64,000 nt of DNA from Nemertoderma westbladi (GCA_032718475.1 JAUCBJ010008363.1:293056-357055); one strand, 5' to 3'; counted from the stretch's first letter, positions 52,591-62,470 are shown. Notes: generated by a model not told the origin, from the letters alone. Numbers and translations: made by a program.

Positions 52591-53106
52591 TTTGCGTTAT
52601 ACGCTACTGTTAAAGGGACATCACGCTACTATATGTATTATTTAATATACGGTATGAGAGCAATATCGCACGAAGCAATGTCAGTGTGAAGAGGCAAGTC
52701 GTTTCCAAGGTCTACCCAGAGCTTGGTTTAGCCGAGACACGAGGATCTGAACTTTGCATTCCTAATACTCTGCCTACCAATAATACTTGAATATAGTAGT
52801 GGCTTTATTGTACTTTAATAAGTACGGACATTTCATCTTACTGTAGTTACGTATTTATAATATAATACGGACAGTAAGGAAAGAGGAAAAATTAATTATT
52901 TCTTCGCCGTCGTACTAAATACAATATAATTAATTACGTACGTAATAAACACGAATATATTGCACTATTCTACTAAATAATCGCTAAATAATATTCTACT
53001 AAATTAAATAAAACGATTATAATAAAATTACATAGTAATACATACATAAATATAAAATAATAAAATAAGATAAAATAATAGAGTCACACGCCCACTCCGA
53101 ACGATG

Positions 53107-55257
53107 TTAAGTTGGGGAGTCCCTAGATGTCGGTTGGATTAGGGAAGTGGTCGTGGGAAGAGTTTCTTGCCTTCCATAGTTTCCGGAGAGCTCTCTGTCT
53201 CTTTCCAGTAAACATAAACGACCCACTGGGCGATTGAGCTGTTGAGTCTCAAAGACTATCCCTGGTTTCTTAAAGTTCCGCCGCATGACGACGAGCTCTA
53301 CTGATCTCACCAAACCATCGCTCGAGATATAAGTCTCGATGATACGTCCTGTTTGCCATCGCTTACGTGGGAGATCGGGGTCCACAATAAGCACCATGTC
53401 TCCAGCGCTGACGTTTTCTTGCTGCGCAAACCACTTAGTTCGAAGTTGTAGAGTGGGCAGGTAATGTTTCTCAAAATGGTCAGCGAAACGACGGGATAGC
53501 AACTGCATAAGTTGCCAGGTTCGACGGCAGTACTCGTCTCCGTCTGTGATCTCCGATCGTGGGAGCATGGCTACGGGCTTCTTCAGTAGAAAGTGCGCGG
53601 GTGTTAGCGCTTCCAGGGAATCAGGATTTGAAGAGACTGGCATAAGCGGTCTTTCGTTGAGATAGGCGGCGATTTCCTCCATTAACGTCCGCAATAGTTC
53701 GTCGGTGAGATAAGCGCGACAAGGCACAATAAAGTGGAACGCAGTCTTCACGCTCCTAATCAATCTCTCCCAACTTCCTCCCCACCAAGGGGCGTCGGCG
53801 GCGTTGAAGGTCCAGCTAGACGCTGTTATCCTTAGCTGATCGTCCACCTGTCTTATGTTCCAGTCCTTTACGTAAGCTTGAATTTCGTTGTTGGCGCCAA
53901 TGAAGTTCGTTCCCTTATCCGATCTCATCGTGTTACTGGTTCCGAAACGAGCGATCTGTCGTCGTAAACTCAACACGAAGCTGTTGGTGGATAGATCGTT
54001 TACCATATCGAGATGGATAGCTCTACAAGTCATACAAACGAAGATGACACACCATCTCTTGACTATAGTCCGGGCACGATATACTTCAATAGGGCCAAAC
54101 AAATCCACACCGGTATTAGTAAAGGGTGGTTCATAGAAGCTTACTCTTTCCCTAGGTAATTCTGCCTCTCGCTGTGTTAAAGGCCTACTGAATGCTTTCC
54201 TACAGGGTATGCAGTTCCTAAGAACTTGGTTCAGAGCCCTACGGGGTTTATAAAAATAGTAGCGAGTTCGAATTTCGCTCAGAACTCGCTCTCTACCAGC
54301 ATGGTACAGTTTGCTATGAACATCTACAATTATCTTGATTTGTATTTCAAGATTTCTAATAAGTATGGGAAACTTAGTGTCAAAGGATAATGGGGCGTTT
54401 GTTAGTCGACCCCCAACACGTATTAACCCATCTATCATGGTACTAGAGAAGCGATCCCTTAAGCGCATCTGTGGATTTCTTAACAACAGGAAATACTTAT
54501 CGGAATCCTCATAACATTGTAGGAGTCTCAGCATCTGTTTGTTGGTTTCATCATGCTCCTGGTAACTGATCTTCTCTTTTAGAAACCAGTCGGATATCTT
54601 GTACTTAGGAAGATCTTTAACAACATGGACTCGTGCAGATGTTGATGGAGCATCATCACTGTTGGTCTTTGTCCCGGAGTAACGATGATGAAAACATCGT
54701 TTCAAATAGGTAACAGCTTTACAGAGCCGGTTCCAGGAACTGTAGTGACGTATCGCTCTCTGCAAGAGAGGTGAGAGTCCTTGCGCGATATCTGGTATTC
54801 CAGATTTCCAATCCTTGTCACGGATTTCCAAGACTTCTTTGGTCGTGGCGGTGGGTTTCTGATCCAAAGCGTCCTCTCCGGAAGTAAATAATACAGATAG
54901 ATCAACCGCAGGTTTAAACAACTTCGATTTACTCGCTCGAGTTTTGGGTTTAACTTTCTCCGCTCCCTTGGCTTGTCTGATCTCTGCTGTTGTGAGGTGG
55001 GGAGGCCATTCTTCTTCTTCTTGGTAGAGAAAGTCGGGTCCTCCTAACCATTCAGGAGTATTTACCAATTCCTTTGGAGTCGCTCCTCGGGAAGCGATGT
55101 CTGCTGGATTAATCGTTCCGGGGCAATGCCTCCATTGGTCCATCGTAGTGCGACTAAGTATGATGGCTACTCTGTTGGTAACGAAGACGCTGAACTGACA
55201 GACTTCATTGGTTATATACTCTAACATGAGCAAAGCGTCGGTCCAATAGACAGTTTT
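53107..55257 (-). CDS. pol: Element 2 pol, C-terminal part: end of RNase H, integrase, Pao C-terminal domain
   Basis: Directly after the TAG the same frame reads KTVYWTDALLMLEY, the last RNase H motif. Numbering from the methionine at 55233, the zinc-binding HHCC motif is His306, His311, Cys341 and Cys344. The catalytic triad is Asp377 (GVDLFG), Asp439 (MRSDKG) and Glu489 (WWGGSWER). A DUF5641-like module (GDMVLIVDPDLPRKRW) follows, and the protein ends RDSPT. Integrase inserts the cDNA into host DNA. No frameshift or further stop is present in these 717 codons. Without readthrough or reinitiation this part could not be translated as the normal polyprotein. Confidence 0.85.
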   Translation of the reverse strand, partial: KTVYWTDALLMLEYITNEVCQFSVFVTNRVAIILSRTTMDQWRHCPGTINPADIASRGATPKELVNTPEWLGGPDFLYQEEEEWPPHLTTAEIRQAKGAEKVKPKTRASKSKLFKPAVDLSVLFTSGEDALDQKPTATTKEVLEIRDKDWKSGIPDIAQGLSPLLQRAIRHYSSWNRLCKAVTYLKRCFHHRYSGTKTNSDDAPSTSARVHVVKDLPKYKISDWFLKEKISYQEHDETNKQMLRLLQCYEDSDKYFLLLRNPQMRLRDRFSSTMIDGLIRVGGRLTNAPLSFDTKFPILIRNLEIQIKIIVDVHSKLYHAGRERVLSEIRTRYYFYKPRRALNQVLRNCIPCRKAFSRPLTQREAELPRERVSFYEPPFTNTGVDLFGPIEVYRARTIVKRWCVIFVCMTCRAIHLDMVNDLSTNSFVLSLRRQIARFGTSNTMRSDKGTNFIGANNEIQAYVKDWNIRQVDDQLRITASSWTFNAADAPWWGGSWERLIRSVKTAFHFIVPCRAYLTDELLRTLMEEIAAYLNERPLMPVSSNPDSLEALTPAHFLLKKPVAMLPRSEITDGDEYCRRTWQLMQLLSRRFADHFEKHYLPTLQLRTKWFAQQENVSAGDMVLIVDPDLPRKRWQTGRIIETYISSDGLVRSVELVVMRRNFKKPGIVFETQQLNRPVGRLCLLERDRELSGNYGRQETLPTTTSLIQPTSRDSPT

Positions 55258-57711
55258 CTATAATGAATAGTCAATCTGTTCTGTTACATTCCGGCCGATG
55301 GCTGTAGCGTATAGAGCCGCCTTTAACTCCGCTCGAGGAACTTTCAACTTATTGTTGATTAATGCCTTAGAAGTAACCAAGGCGACTTTGATTCCATCCG
55401 GAGTTTCCACTCTTAGGTAGGCTACTATACCTATTCCCATATCGCTGGCGTCTCCAAACACATGGAGTTGATAGGAATACGTAGGGAGAACATGACCAAA
55501 ATATGAACGGGAAATTATAAAATCCTCGATCGCCGGTAGAGAATCTTCCCATTTCATCCACTTCTTCAATAATTCTCCCTTAAGTGGATCGTCCCATGAG
55601 TGGTTTTCAAGCCACATTTGTTGTACCAAACTCCGAGCAATCAATATAACTGGGCTAATAAATCCCAATGGATCGAAATAAGTGCTCAGTATACTTAAGC
55701 AAATCCGTTTGGTTCGAACTGGATTATCTCGCTGTTTTAGTTGGAAAAACAGGATATCTCTCTCTGTGTCCCATTTCAAGCCGAGTGTCTTGGTTTCTGG
55801 CAGATCATCTTTGGTCAAATCGAGATCTTTCGCTCCTCGATCTTCCTCGGGAATCGACTCCAGAAACTCACGGGAGTTGCTGGTGAATTTCGTTAATCGA
55901 AACCCACCTCTTTTTAAGCACTCTACCGTTCCTTTAGCGACCTCAATGGCTTCCTCAACTGATGGTAGGGACTTCAGGTTGTCGTCCATGTATATGTCTC
56001 GCTTGATGTTGTCGATCACTTCCTTAGAGAAGGCCTCTCGGTTGTCCTCGGCAGTGGTACGCACTACTGAACAGGCGTTGGAAGGGCTTGAGATTATCCC
56101 AAAGGCCTGGATGGTCATCCAGTACTCCACCGGTTTCAGGTTGAGGTCTCCTTCGGGCCACCATAGAAATCGTAGGCTATCCCGATCCCTATCCAACACT
56201 TTGACTTGCAAGAACATGCCTTCTATATCGGAGGCGAAAGCAATCGAATATTGTCTCAATCTTAAAAGAATTCCCAACAAAGATTGAAGTAAGTTGGGTC
56301 CGGGTAACAATTCAGAGTTAAGGGATTGACCCATGTAAAGAGCGGAGCCATCAAACACTACTCTCACTTCGTGTGGTTTACCGGGTTTAGGAACGTAATG
56401 GTGAGTTAAATAATACGTTCTTTCAGTCACAAGTGTTTCTTCCGGTACCCTCTCCGCGTATCCCTTATTAATAAACTTTTCCAGCTGTGTTTGATACATT
56501 GCTTTCGCTGAAGAATTAGCCGTAAGGCGTCGATGGAGTTGCGCGATTCTTTTTTCCGCCAAAGGTCTGTTATTGATAAACTTCGGTTCTTTCTTACGAA
56601 AAGGTAAACCGACTTCATACCTACCTTGATCTTTGATGAAACGTGTGGTAGTCTCTTGGATCTGCTTGGCCCTTTCCTCTTCCACTGATAAGGCCTTATC
56701 ATAGGAATTGGGCTCTACTGCCTCTTGCGTAAAGAATCGTACAGCATGTTCATCTCGAGTCTTGGCATTACAACGCTCAATGGCGTCATTTAACTCGTCG
56801 TTATACGCTTCTCGTTCAGATGGATAAAGAAGTTGACATAAGTTAACTTGGTTTTGCCAAGCCTCGTTTTCTTTAAGGAGATCGATAGTATTCTCCTCGT
56901 CAAAAAGCTGGTGAATGTTGTCGTTATCTGAGGAGTATGGAGTTCCCTCAGTTAAATCGTCTCCTTCACTAGTATCATCTTCCCATTCACTCACCTGGCA
57001 AACTCGCTCTTGCGGTAGTCTTTCTCTGAGTGTTCTACGGGAAGGTCCAGTAAAGTACCAACCTACTCTAGTTCTTACCGCATAGGTCTGTAGTGGCTGC
57101 GGTTGAGCAGGTCGTTTCTCTAATGTCTCCAGCGCCTCATGCGCGTTTTGGCCGATGAGTATTTGCACTCCAGGATAATCCGTCTTGAATCGGGGTATGT
57201 TAAGATGTTGGATGCTCTCATCCTCGTCCCAATTATAAAGGTCTGCTTGGGTAGTAGCGAAGTTCTTTATAGCTACCATTTTCACTGACCTGATGCTATG
57301 TTCTCCTAGTTCGTCCTGTGGGGTGGACAACGCTCCTACATAATAATCCGCTATTATTGTGGATTTCCAGACTTGCATAATGCCTGACATGTTGAGCATA
57401 GTTCGGAACTTGGGTTGTCCAGCAAATATGTCTTCGGCTAGCTCTTGGTCGATGAATGTTCCTGTACTACCGGAGTCAAGGAGGGCATTCACTACGTAAC
57501 TCCGTTTAGGTCCGTGAATCCTTACCTGGACCACAGGAAATTCTCTAATCCCTACATTGGAAGATGACTCTTTCCAAGATGGTGGTCGTTCAGAAGTAGT
57601 TAGAGTGAGGTCGCTGTCTGTATCTTTTTCATATGTGAGTGCTCGATACACTGCGGTATTTATCAGGTAACAGGATTCGTTTTCGTCGGAGAACTCATCC
57701 GTATAGAATCC
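55258..57711 (-). pseudogene. pol: Element 2 pol, N-terminal part: protease, reverse transcriptase, RNase H
   Basis: Numbering from the GTG at 57651, the protease site is LLDSGSTGTFID (Asp 59, Ser 60, Gly 61). Reverse transcriptase motif A is FASDIEGMF (Asp 475) and motif C is YMDD (554-557). The RNase H acidic residues are in VFGDAS (Asp 734) and PRAEL (Glu 775). The frame continues upstream of the GTG through DENESCYLINTA, a sequence that in intact Pao elements links the zinc-knuckle gag to protease, so no genuine start codon is present. It ends at the TAG after the residues QIDYSL. Everything except that stop looks functional, which implies recent loss. Confidence 0.85.
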
Positions 57712-57838
57712 TTATAGAATTATATTCCCTAAATGCCGTGGATTTTCAAAATTTTATTTTATTCGAATTAACTTTGTAAAGATTGCTTTGAGTTCTCATT
57801 AGTATTGGTTCTATCTATTGTGCATCTATCGGTCAAGT

Positions 57839-57913
57839 GGTTCAGTAGCTCAGTTGGTAGAGCGTTGGAAATTATATGTGTAGTAGGTATCGAGTTCGAA
57901 TCCTAGTAAGTGC
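57839..57913 (+). pseudogene. tRNA-like Pol III unit (tRNA pseudogene or SINE head)
   Basis: A perfect A box (TAGCTCAGTTGG, 57846-57857) and a one-mismatch B box (AGTTCGAATCC, 57893-57903) are about 47 bp apart. The D stem GCTC/GAGC is intact, but the acceptor, anticodon and T stems do not pair, so it is not a functional tRNA and no anticodon can be assigned. A run of six T follows 7 nt later. Either an old tRNA pseudogene or the 5' part of a tRNA-derived SINE is likely. Confidence 0.7.
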
Positions 57914-57919
57914 GAATTA

Positions 57920-57925
57920 TTTTTT
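57920..57925 (+). terminator. T6 Pol III terminator
   Basis: Six consecutive T just after the tRNA-like unit would stop RNA polymerase III, giving a transcript of about 80-90 nt. Confidence 0.55.
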
Positions 57926-58082
57926 GTGCAGAATTTCAACTCATTTAAATTAACCGCTACAAATTAATTGCATTTGTCTGTACCAATAAGGCTGTAGTTA
58001 TTTGATTGTAACCAATGTCGTGCAAGTTATATATTAGCTGGACCAATAAGCTATCTTTAAAACCTTGTTAGAACCCATAGAA

Positions 58083-58160
58083 CAATCGAGAATTTTCTCG
58101 ATTGATTGCAGCACAAATTTAGTATATAAAGGTGCGATTCGTTCATTAGTTATCTCAATC
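58083..58160 (+). promoter_or_regulatory. Pol II-type core promoter with 22-bp palindrome
   Basis: A perfect inverted repeat (CAATCGAGAA, TT, TTCTCGATTG; 58083-58104) precedes TATATAAA (58123-58130) and an initiator-like TCAATC (58155-58160) at the expected spacing of about 32 bp. Two ACCAATAAG motifs lie further upstream at about 57,983 and 58,043. With the poly(A) signal at 58241-58246 this resembles the U3-R part of a solo LTR. No gene follows. Confidence 0.5.
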
Positions 58161-58240
58161 TTATATCTATACTTCTCAGATTTATTCTGTCGTGCTTAGT
58201 TTATTCTCAGATTACATTGTATTATAATTGTGTCTTCTGT

Positions 58241-58246
58241 AATAAA
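58241..58246 (+). terminator. AATAAA polyadenylation signal
   Basis: The signal lies about 85 bp downstream of the initiator-like site, a distance typical of an LTR R region rather than of a gene. Confidence 0.45.
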
Positions 58247-58261
58247 GTCAGAATATTCTCT

Positions 58262-59220
58262 CAGCTTTTCTGTTTTACTATGAATTCACTACGGTGAACA
58301 AACTCAGGGACAGGATGGCCGGCTAGAGATCGGGCCGCAGCAATGAACGGGAACATCACGGGAATGTAGACGAGAGACAACCCGCAATACCATTTTAGAG
58401 TTATTCGCCCATCGCCTGAAAGGTTAGACAGCGTTCGATCCTTGCTACCTAAGTATAAGACCAAAAGATCAAGAGGTAGACGTAGTGACACGCTGCAAGC
58501 CTAAAATTACATCATAGGGACTGTACTGTCTTGATTCAGGAAAACCCACAGTAGACCTTCACATTCCTACGGGGGGGAGGGATAGCGCAGAGCAGATACT
58601 AGTACGCAGATAGGACGTAGGCACACCGGTACAAGGCATACACATTGGTTAGGGTGCAGCAAACTGTACGCTTAACTCTTGCTAAGTACAGGTGTGTGTG
58701 CGACTATTTGCCGTACAACGGTGTCCAGTGCATTAGAACTTGTAGGCTAGGGGGGTTGCTGTGTTTTCACCTGAATTGGGATTGTACCGTTCAGGCGGTA
58801 GGGCAGTTTACGCTAGGCGCAAATAAATTGAGGCTATCAGGGATATACTAACGTCTACCGTGTCCCCGCCAACGCCCTAATAGGAAGTTACCTGGACTAC
58901 CTGGGTGACTAAAATTCTAGATAGGAGCCAGGATAGCTATTAGTACCCGTACGCCTACAGTAGTAAACTAACACATATCTTCTTAGTATCAGGGACCTGG
59001 TACCTAAAATTGCCGAATTCTGGGCGTAGTATTAACCTTATGCCTGAATTTGAGTCCTGGAAATACGCAAGAGGGGAAGGAACCTTATCATTCGTGAGTA
59101 TTGGACCTACAAGTTATAAAATTAGAATATTCGTAAAATGCACACCGTACCCAGTAATTATATATGTGAAGGAGCAAAACTGTTTTGACCGTTCAGAATT
59201 AACACACGCGCGTTAGAAAT
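58262..59220. other. Spacer with nothing recognised
   Basis: Short random frames only, no family motif, no repeat that I can see, and a run of seven G near 58,571. It separates the solo-LTR-like promoter from element 3. Confidence 0.5.
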
Positions 59221-59335
59221 TATTTACACCTCAAAATATATAAAATTAACTTTTGTCCGTACTGTGCTTTGCTCGCTAGTTAGACATCTCCAAATATCTG
59301 CCTCTGTACCTAGCTAGCGTCCCTTTGCCCAACCA

Positions 59336-59341
59336 TATAAA
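59336..59341 (+). promoter_or_regulatory. Element 3 TATA box
   Basis: TATAAA is followed 34-44 bp later by TTAGTC and TCAGTG initiator-like sites (around 59,372 and 59,380). Its distance to the AATAAA (about 400 bp) and to the gag ATG (about 1,100 bp) mirrors element 1. Confidence 0.5.
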
Positions 59342-59737
59342 TCACACCGCGGCAAAGTATACGAGCCCCTTAGTCCGTCAGTGAGTCAGCCTGATTTTGG
59401 GATTCGCTGCGCGGGATTTTGTTTTATCGAAGTTTGTCTGCTCGTAGACTGTTTTCTGCCTCACCGGTTATAAGAGATCGATACTGCAATATATTCGCTT
59501 ACTTAGAGTTTACTGTTTTGGTGAGAAGGTCGGATTTATGATTTGATTTACAAACTTTACAGTAGGATATTGCAGGTATTGTTACCGTCTCTTCCATTAG
59601 TAGGAATAGACGTATCTCTTCCAATTAGTAGGAATGTGTTTTACTGAACTACGGTTCGGTAGGACTAAAGTTATTTGAAAAATTTTGTATTTTGAGGTAA
59701 AAATTTGTATTTGATTAGCTAAGTGCTAATTTTTTGA

Positions 59738-59743
59738 AATAAA
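59738..59743 (+). terminator. Element 3 LTR AATAAA signal
   Basis: This is the candidate poly(A) signal marking the R/U5 region. A GTACCGGTA string follows about 75 bp later, as it does after the AATAAA of element 1. Confidence 0.4.
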
Positions 59744-59846
59744 ATTTGATTTGAACCGCGTGTAAAATATTTTGGAATTGAATACCGGTGTTTAAAAGGG
59801 TTTAAATACCATATTGTACCGGTACAAAATTTTCGTAAAGTAAAAC

Positions 59847-59866
59847 CTAACTCTTTTGTTTTTCAG
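59847..59866 (+). promoter_or_regulatory. Candidate 3' splice site in element 3 leader
   Basis: CTAAC (branch-like), a pyrimidine tract and TTTTTCAG occupy 20 bp. Possible donors upstream are CAG/GTATTG (59,576) and TTG/GTGAGA (59,521). Use of the site would remove an intron from the untranslated leader. Confidence 0.35.
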
Positions 59867-60196
59867 GATTCAGAACTCATTTCTAGACTGTAACGGGAGC
59901 AAGACCGTGTTTAGCAAGTTTGGGAGATAGATAACTCAACAACTTTGGTTGGGAAAATCGCGTTTCGTCCGCAACGTTAAAAACGGAAAGGTTCACGTCC
60001 GGTTTGTATCTGGGAATCTGTTTTTCTGGAGAATTATTGGAGTGGGTGAGTTCGAAAAGTTGCATAAATAAGTTAGGCATTACCGTATTAGTTAAAAATT
60101 ATTGTGGGTTCCACTGTCTCAAGTATTTATGCATTCCGTATGATTTCTTTGTTCATTGCTGAATTAGTCCGTATTATTGTATTTAATTTACCTTTT

Positions 60197-60353
60197 GATA
60201 ACGCATATCGTTATCCGATTTATTTGTTATAAAATTGGCCGCTAGGCTAATTTTATTATATACTTATTCCGTGACATTCATTTGCTGTAAAATTGGCCGT
60301 TTAGGCTAATTTTATCCATCTGCTATAAAATCGGCCGGTAGGCTAATTTTATA
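60197..60353 (+). other. Serial hairpin cluster in the element 3 leader
   Basis: Four stem-loops lie in the 240 nt before the gag ATG. The first is GATAACG/CGTTATC (60197-60215). Three near-copies follow: TAAAATTGGCC with GGCTAATTTTA, loops of 4, 5 and 4 nt, at 60230-60255, 60288-60314 and 60326-60351. Stems 1 and 3 extend by one or more A/T pairs; copy 3 has one C-A mismatch. The position just upstream of gag suits a packaging or dimerisation signal. Confidence 0.7.
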
Positions 60354-60436
60354 AGACTGTAATTAGTACCGTTTAGATATAAATACGGTAAACTCGATAC
60401 TTTGACACTCACTTTACTTGACTTACAACTACCGAA

Positions 60437-62470
60437 ATGAGTGACAAACAAGACTATACGAAGAACACACAAACCGACTATGACTCATGTGACGCGGATA
60501 AGTCAGCAGCGGGAGAACCACAGGGGAAGACTCGCGAGCCTACCGAACCTACACCGTGTGCGTCACCAGTACACCCAACGGGAGTACCGGATGCCGTAGT
60601 ACGAGGCGACGGCAGGACCGAGGACTTTCTAACTGTTCCGCAACCTAGATACAGGGAAACGGAAATGGTAAGTTCAGCAGGAAGTACAGAAAGTGTGGTT
60701 AGAAGCGTCGGAGGTTACATGGCGCATATTACCAGGAGTATTGGAGAAGGCCAACGCATATTAGACGGGTTGACCGCTCCGATGTCTCGATTCGAGTTCT
60801 ACACCCTCCAGGTTAGAGTACAGAGTAAAGTATATAAGTCCGTAGATAATCTAGTTGGCCTACAAGATCTAGCTAGACAGAGACAGGACATGGATACTCA
60901 ACTTAGAATCCTCGAGAAACTAATGATCACTAGAGAGAAACTGATTCAGTTTAAGTCGACGATTAGACAGATACAACAGGAACAAGCGGACCAGTTGTTA
61001 GGTGAGTCAGTTTCGGACGAATTATTACAACCCGAGGAAGAACAGGAACTGTACCGACTGGATGGACAATTAAAACACCTGACGGACCACTTACGTATGT
61101 GCGGCGAAGACGTCGGAGATTGGGAAACCGTGCCGGAATATACGAGGGAAACTTCACCCGTACGAATCGAATCAGCACCGGGAATACTGGACCAGTCGTT
61201 GGTAAGTATTCGTAGCGAAATCTGCGAGGGAAGTATAGTCACGTCAGAAGTTGCTCGACAACAGCAAGAATTCCACCGACAACGACAAGAAATGGAAGAA
61301 CAAGCTCAACTTCTAGTGATGCAGGCAGCAGTAGAGGAAGAGAAGCTACGCGTTGCGAATATAGCAAGAATCTCTCATCTACAGGAACAAGCTGAATTAG
61401 AAGCAGCTGAAGTAGAAAGGTTAGAAATAGACATTGCCCGACAAGCGGCAGCGGCAGCGGCCGAGTTGGAGCGACAAGCAGCAGCGGCCGAGTTGGAGCG
61501 ACAAACGGCAGCGGCAGAATTACAACGAGAAAGGTTAGTTTCGGAGGCGCGGGCCGAAATGAAAACACGGCAAATAAAGGCTCAATCCGCTATACGACAA
61601 GCGGAGTTTGAGGCGCAACGACAACAAACGGAACAACGAGAGAAGACAGCTAAACTTCATTTCGAACTCGAGAAGAAGGCGAGAGAATTAGCGAACGCTG
61701 AGGAAGATCTGGATCAAAAGGCCCGCGATAGATCGATGAGATCTCGTGACGGACATGATTTGGACCAGTTAGAGGTAAGACATCGCCAAATTCAGGAACG
61801 GAAGAAGGAAGGAAGCGTAGGAGCACCCGGACGGGAACGACAATTAGTAAAAGACGTGTGTCAACGATTCCCACAGGTAACTCATATGTTTGCACCGGTT
61901 ACGACTAAGGAACCTGTTTCGATTGCGGGTAGTAGTAACATTTCTCCTATCCATGGTGCGACGGAACACAGGTTTGTTATTCCGGACGAGTTTACACCGC
62001 CAAGAGCAACGTCGTCGCCCATTCCGAAAGTCAAGGTAAGTAACCCACCGATTACGGATCGTAGTAGTTTATTGACCGGACCCGCACTACTGACGACAAA
62101 ACAGGTGAGTCCACCTTTGACACCTAAACCCGTTACACATTACGCTTATCCAATGACGTTTCGACCTACAAGGCCAGTTGTTTCAAATGCTGTCATTCGC
62201 CCACCGAACCAGTTTACATCGCAATCTACGACTTCGAGGAAGACTTGTGAGCCTACCGAACAACGGAGAACAGTGGATACGCGACCGTTCAACCAGTTTA
62301 CATCGCAATCTACGACTTCGAGGAAGACTTGTGAGCCTACCGAACAACGGAGAACAGTGGATACGCGACCGTTCAACCAGTTTACATCGCAATCTACGAC
62401 TTCGAGGAAGACTTGTGAGCCTACCGAACAACGAAAGCGAGACGATGTTCCGAAACGAACCGTTACCTAA
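60437..62470 (+). CDS. gag: Element 3 gag, long coiled-coil protein (677 aa)
   Basis: The ATG at 60437 is the first after the hairpin leader, in the good context CGAAATGAG, and the frame is uninterrupted to TAA. Residues 1-75 are acidic and proline-containing. AHITR is at 96-100, a helical segment spans 100-225, and a long coiled coil spans about 271-435 with alanine-rich repeats (RQAAAAELE) around 335-362. A proline/threonine-rich region follows, then three 28-residue repeats at 591-666. No capsid or zinc knuckle is present in this frame, in contrast to element 1, where capsid follows the coiled coil, so the rest of gag is expected downstream. Four GGTAAG sites encode Val-Ser or Val-Arg. Confidence 0.75.
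   Translation: MSDKQDYTKNTQTDYDSCDADKSAAGEPQGKTREPTEPTPCASPVHPTGVPDAVVRGDGRTEDFLTVPQPRYRETEMVSSAGSTESVVRSVGGYMAHITRSIGEGQRILDGLTAPMSRFEFYTLQVRVQSKVYKSVDNLVGLQDLARQRQDMDTQLRILEKLMITREKLIQFKSTIRQIQQEQADQLLGESVSDELLQPEEEQELYRLDGQLKHLTDHLRMCGEDVGDWETVPEYTRETSPVRIESAPGILDQSLVSIRSEICEGSIVTSEVARQQQEFHRQRQEMEEQAQLLVMQAAVEEEKLRVANIARISHLQEQAELEAAEVERLEIDIARQAAAAAAELERQAAAAELERQTAAAELQRERLVSEARAEMKTRQIKAQSAIRQAEFEAQRQQTEQREKTAKLHFELEKKARELANAEEDLDQKARDRSMRSRDGHDLDQLEVRHRQIQERKKEGSVGAPGRERQLVKDVCQRFPQVTHMFAPVTTKEPVSIAGSSNISPIHGATEHRFVIPDEFTPPRATSSPIPKVKVSNPPITDRSSLLTGPALLTTKQVSPPLTPKPVTHYAYPMTFRPTRPVVSNAVIRPPNQFTSQSTTSRKTCEPTEQRRTVDTRPFNQFTSQSTTSRKTCEPTEQRRTVDTRPFNQFTSQSTTSRKTCEPTEQRKRDDVPKRTVT
62207..62433 (+). 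repeat. In-frame 84-bp tandem repeat, 2.7 identical copies
   Basis: Copies begin at 62207, 62291 and 62375 with no difference between them; the third stops after 59 bp. Each unit encodes 28 residues starting NQFTSQSTTSRKT. Perfect identity including synonymous positions shows a very recent expansion. Confidence 0.95.

Larger units (their letters stand above)
48844..53106. other. AT-rich spacer, mostly without recognised genes
   Basis: Between the satellite and element 2 I see no recognisable protein domain. There is a TATATAAA-type motif near 49,130, two diverged copies of a segment (about 48,950-49,075 and 49,375-49,500), two doubtful minus-strand frames described separately, and a diverged tandem duplication at 52.28-52.59 kb. 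Bases 52,780-53,100 are extremely AT-rich and would contain the 3' untranslated region of element 2. I could not find a matching LTR pair around element 2. Confidence 0.5.
53107..57711 (-). mobile_element. Element 2: BEL/Pao element with near-intact pol, gag lost
   Basis: One minus-strand frame of about 1,535 codons runs from 57,711 (just after a TAA at 57712-57714) to 53,107 with a single TAG (55258-55260). Domains in order are aspartic protease, reverse transcriptase, RNase H, a long linker, HHCC zinc binding, the integrase catalytic core and a Pao C-terminal domain. The gag is missing: upstream of the frame lie a tRNA-like unit and unrelated sequence, so the element is 5'-truncated or rearranged. 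It is not the same family as elements 1 and 3, judging by protein sequence and by its lack of their GGTAAG enrichment. No LTR pair was found. Confidence 0.85.

Noticed and set aside
57839-57913. Functional tRNA gene
   Set aside because: Acceptor, anticodon and T stems do not pair and no anticodon loop can be placed.
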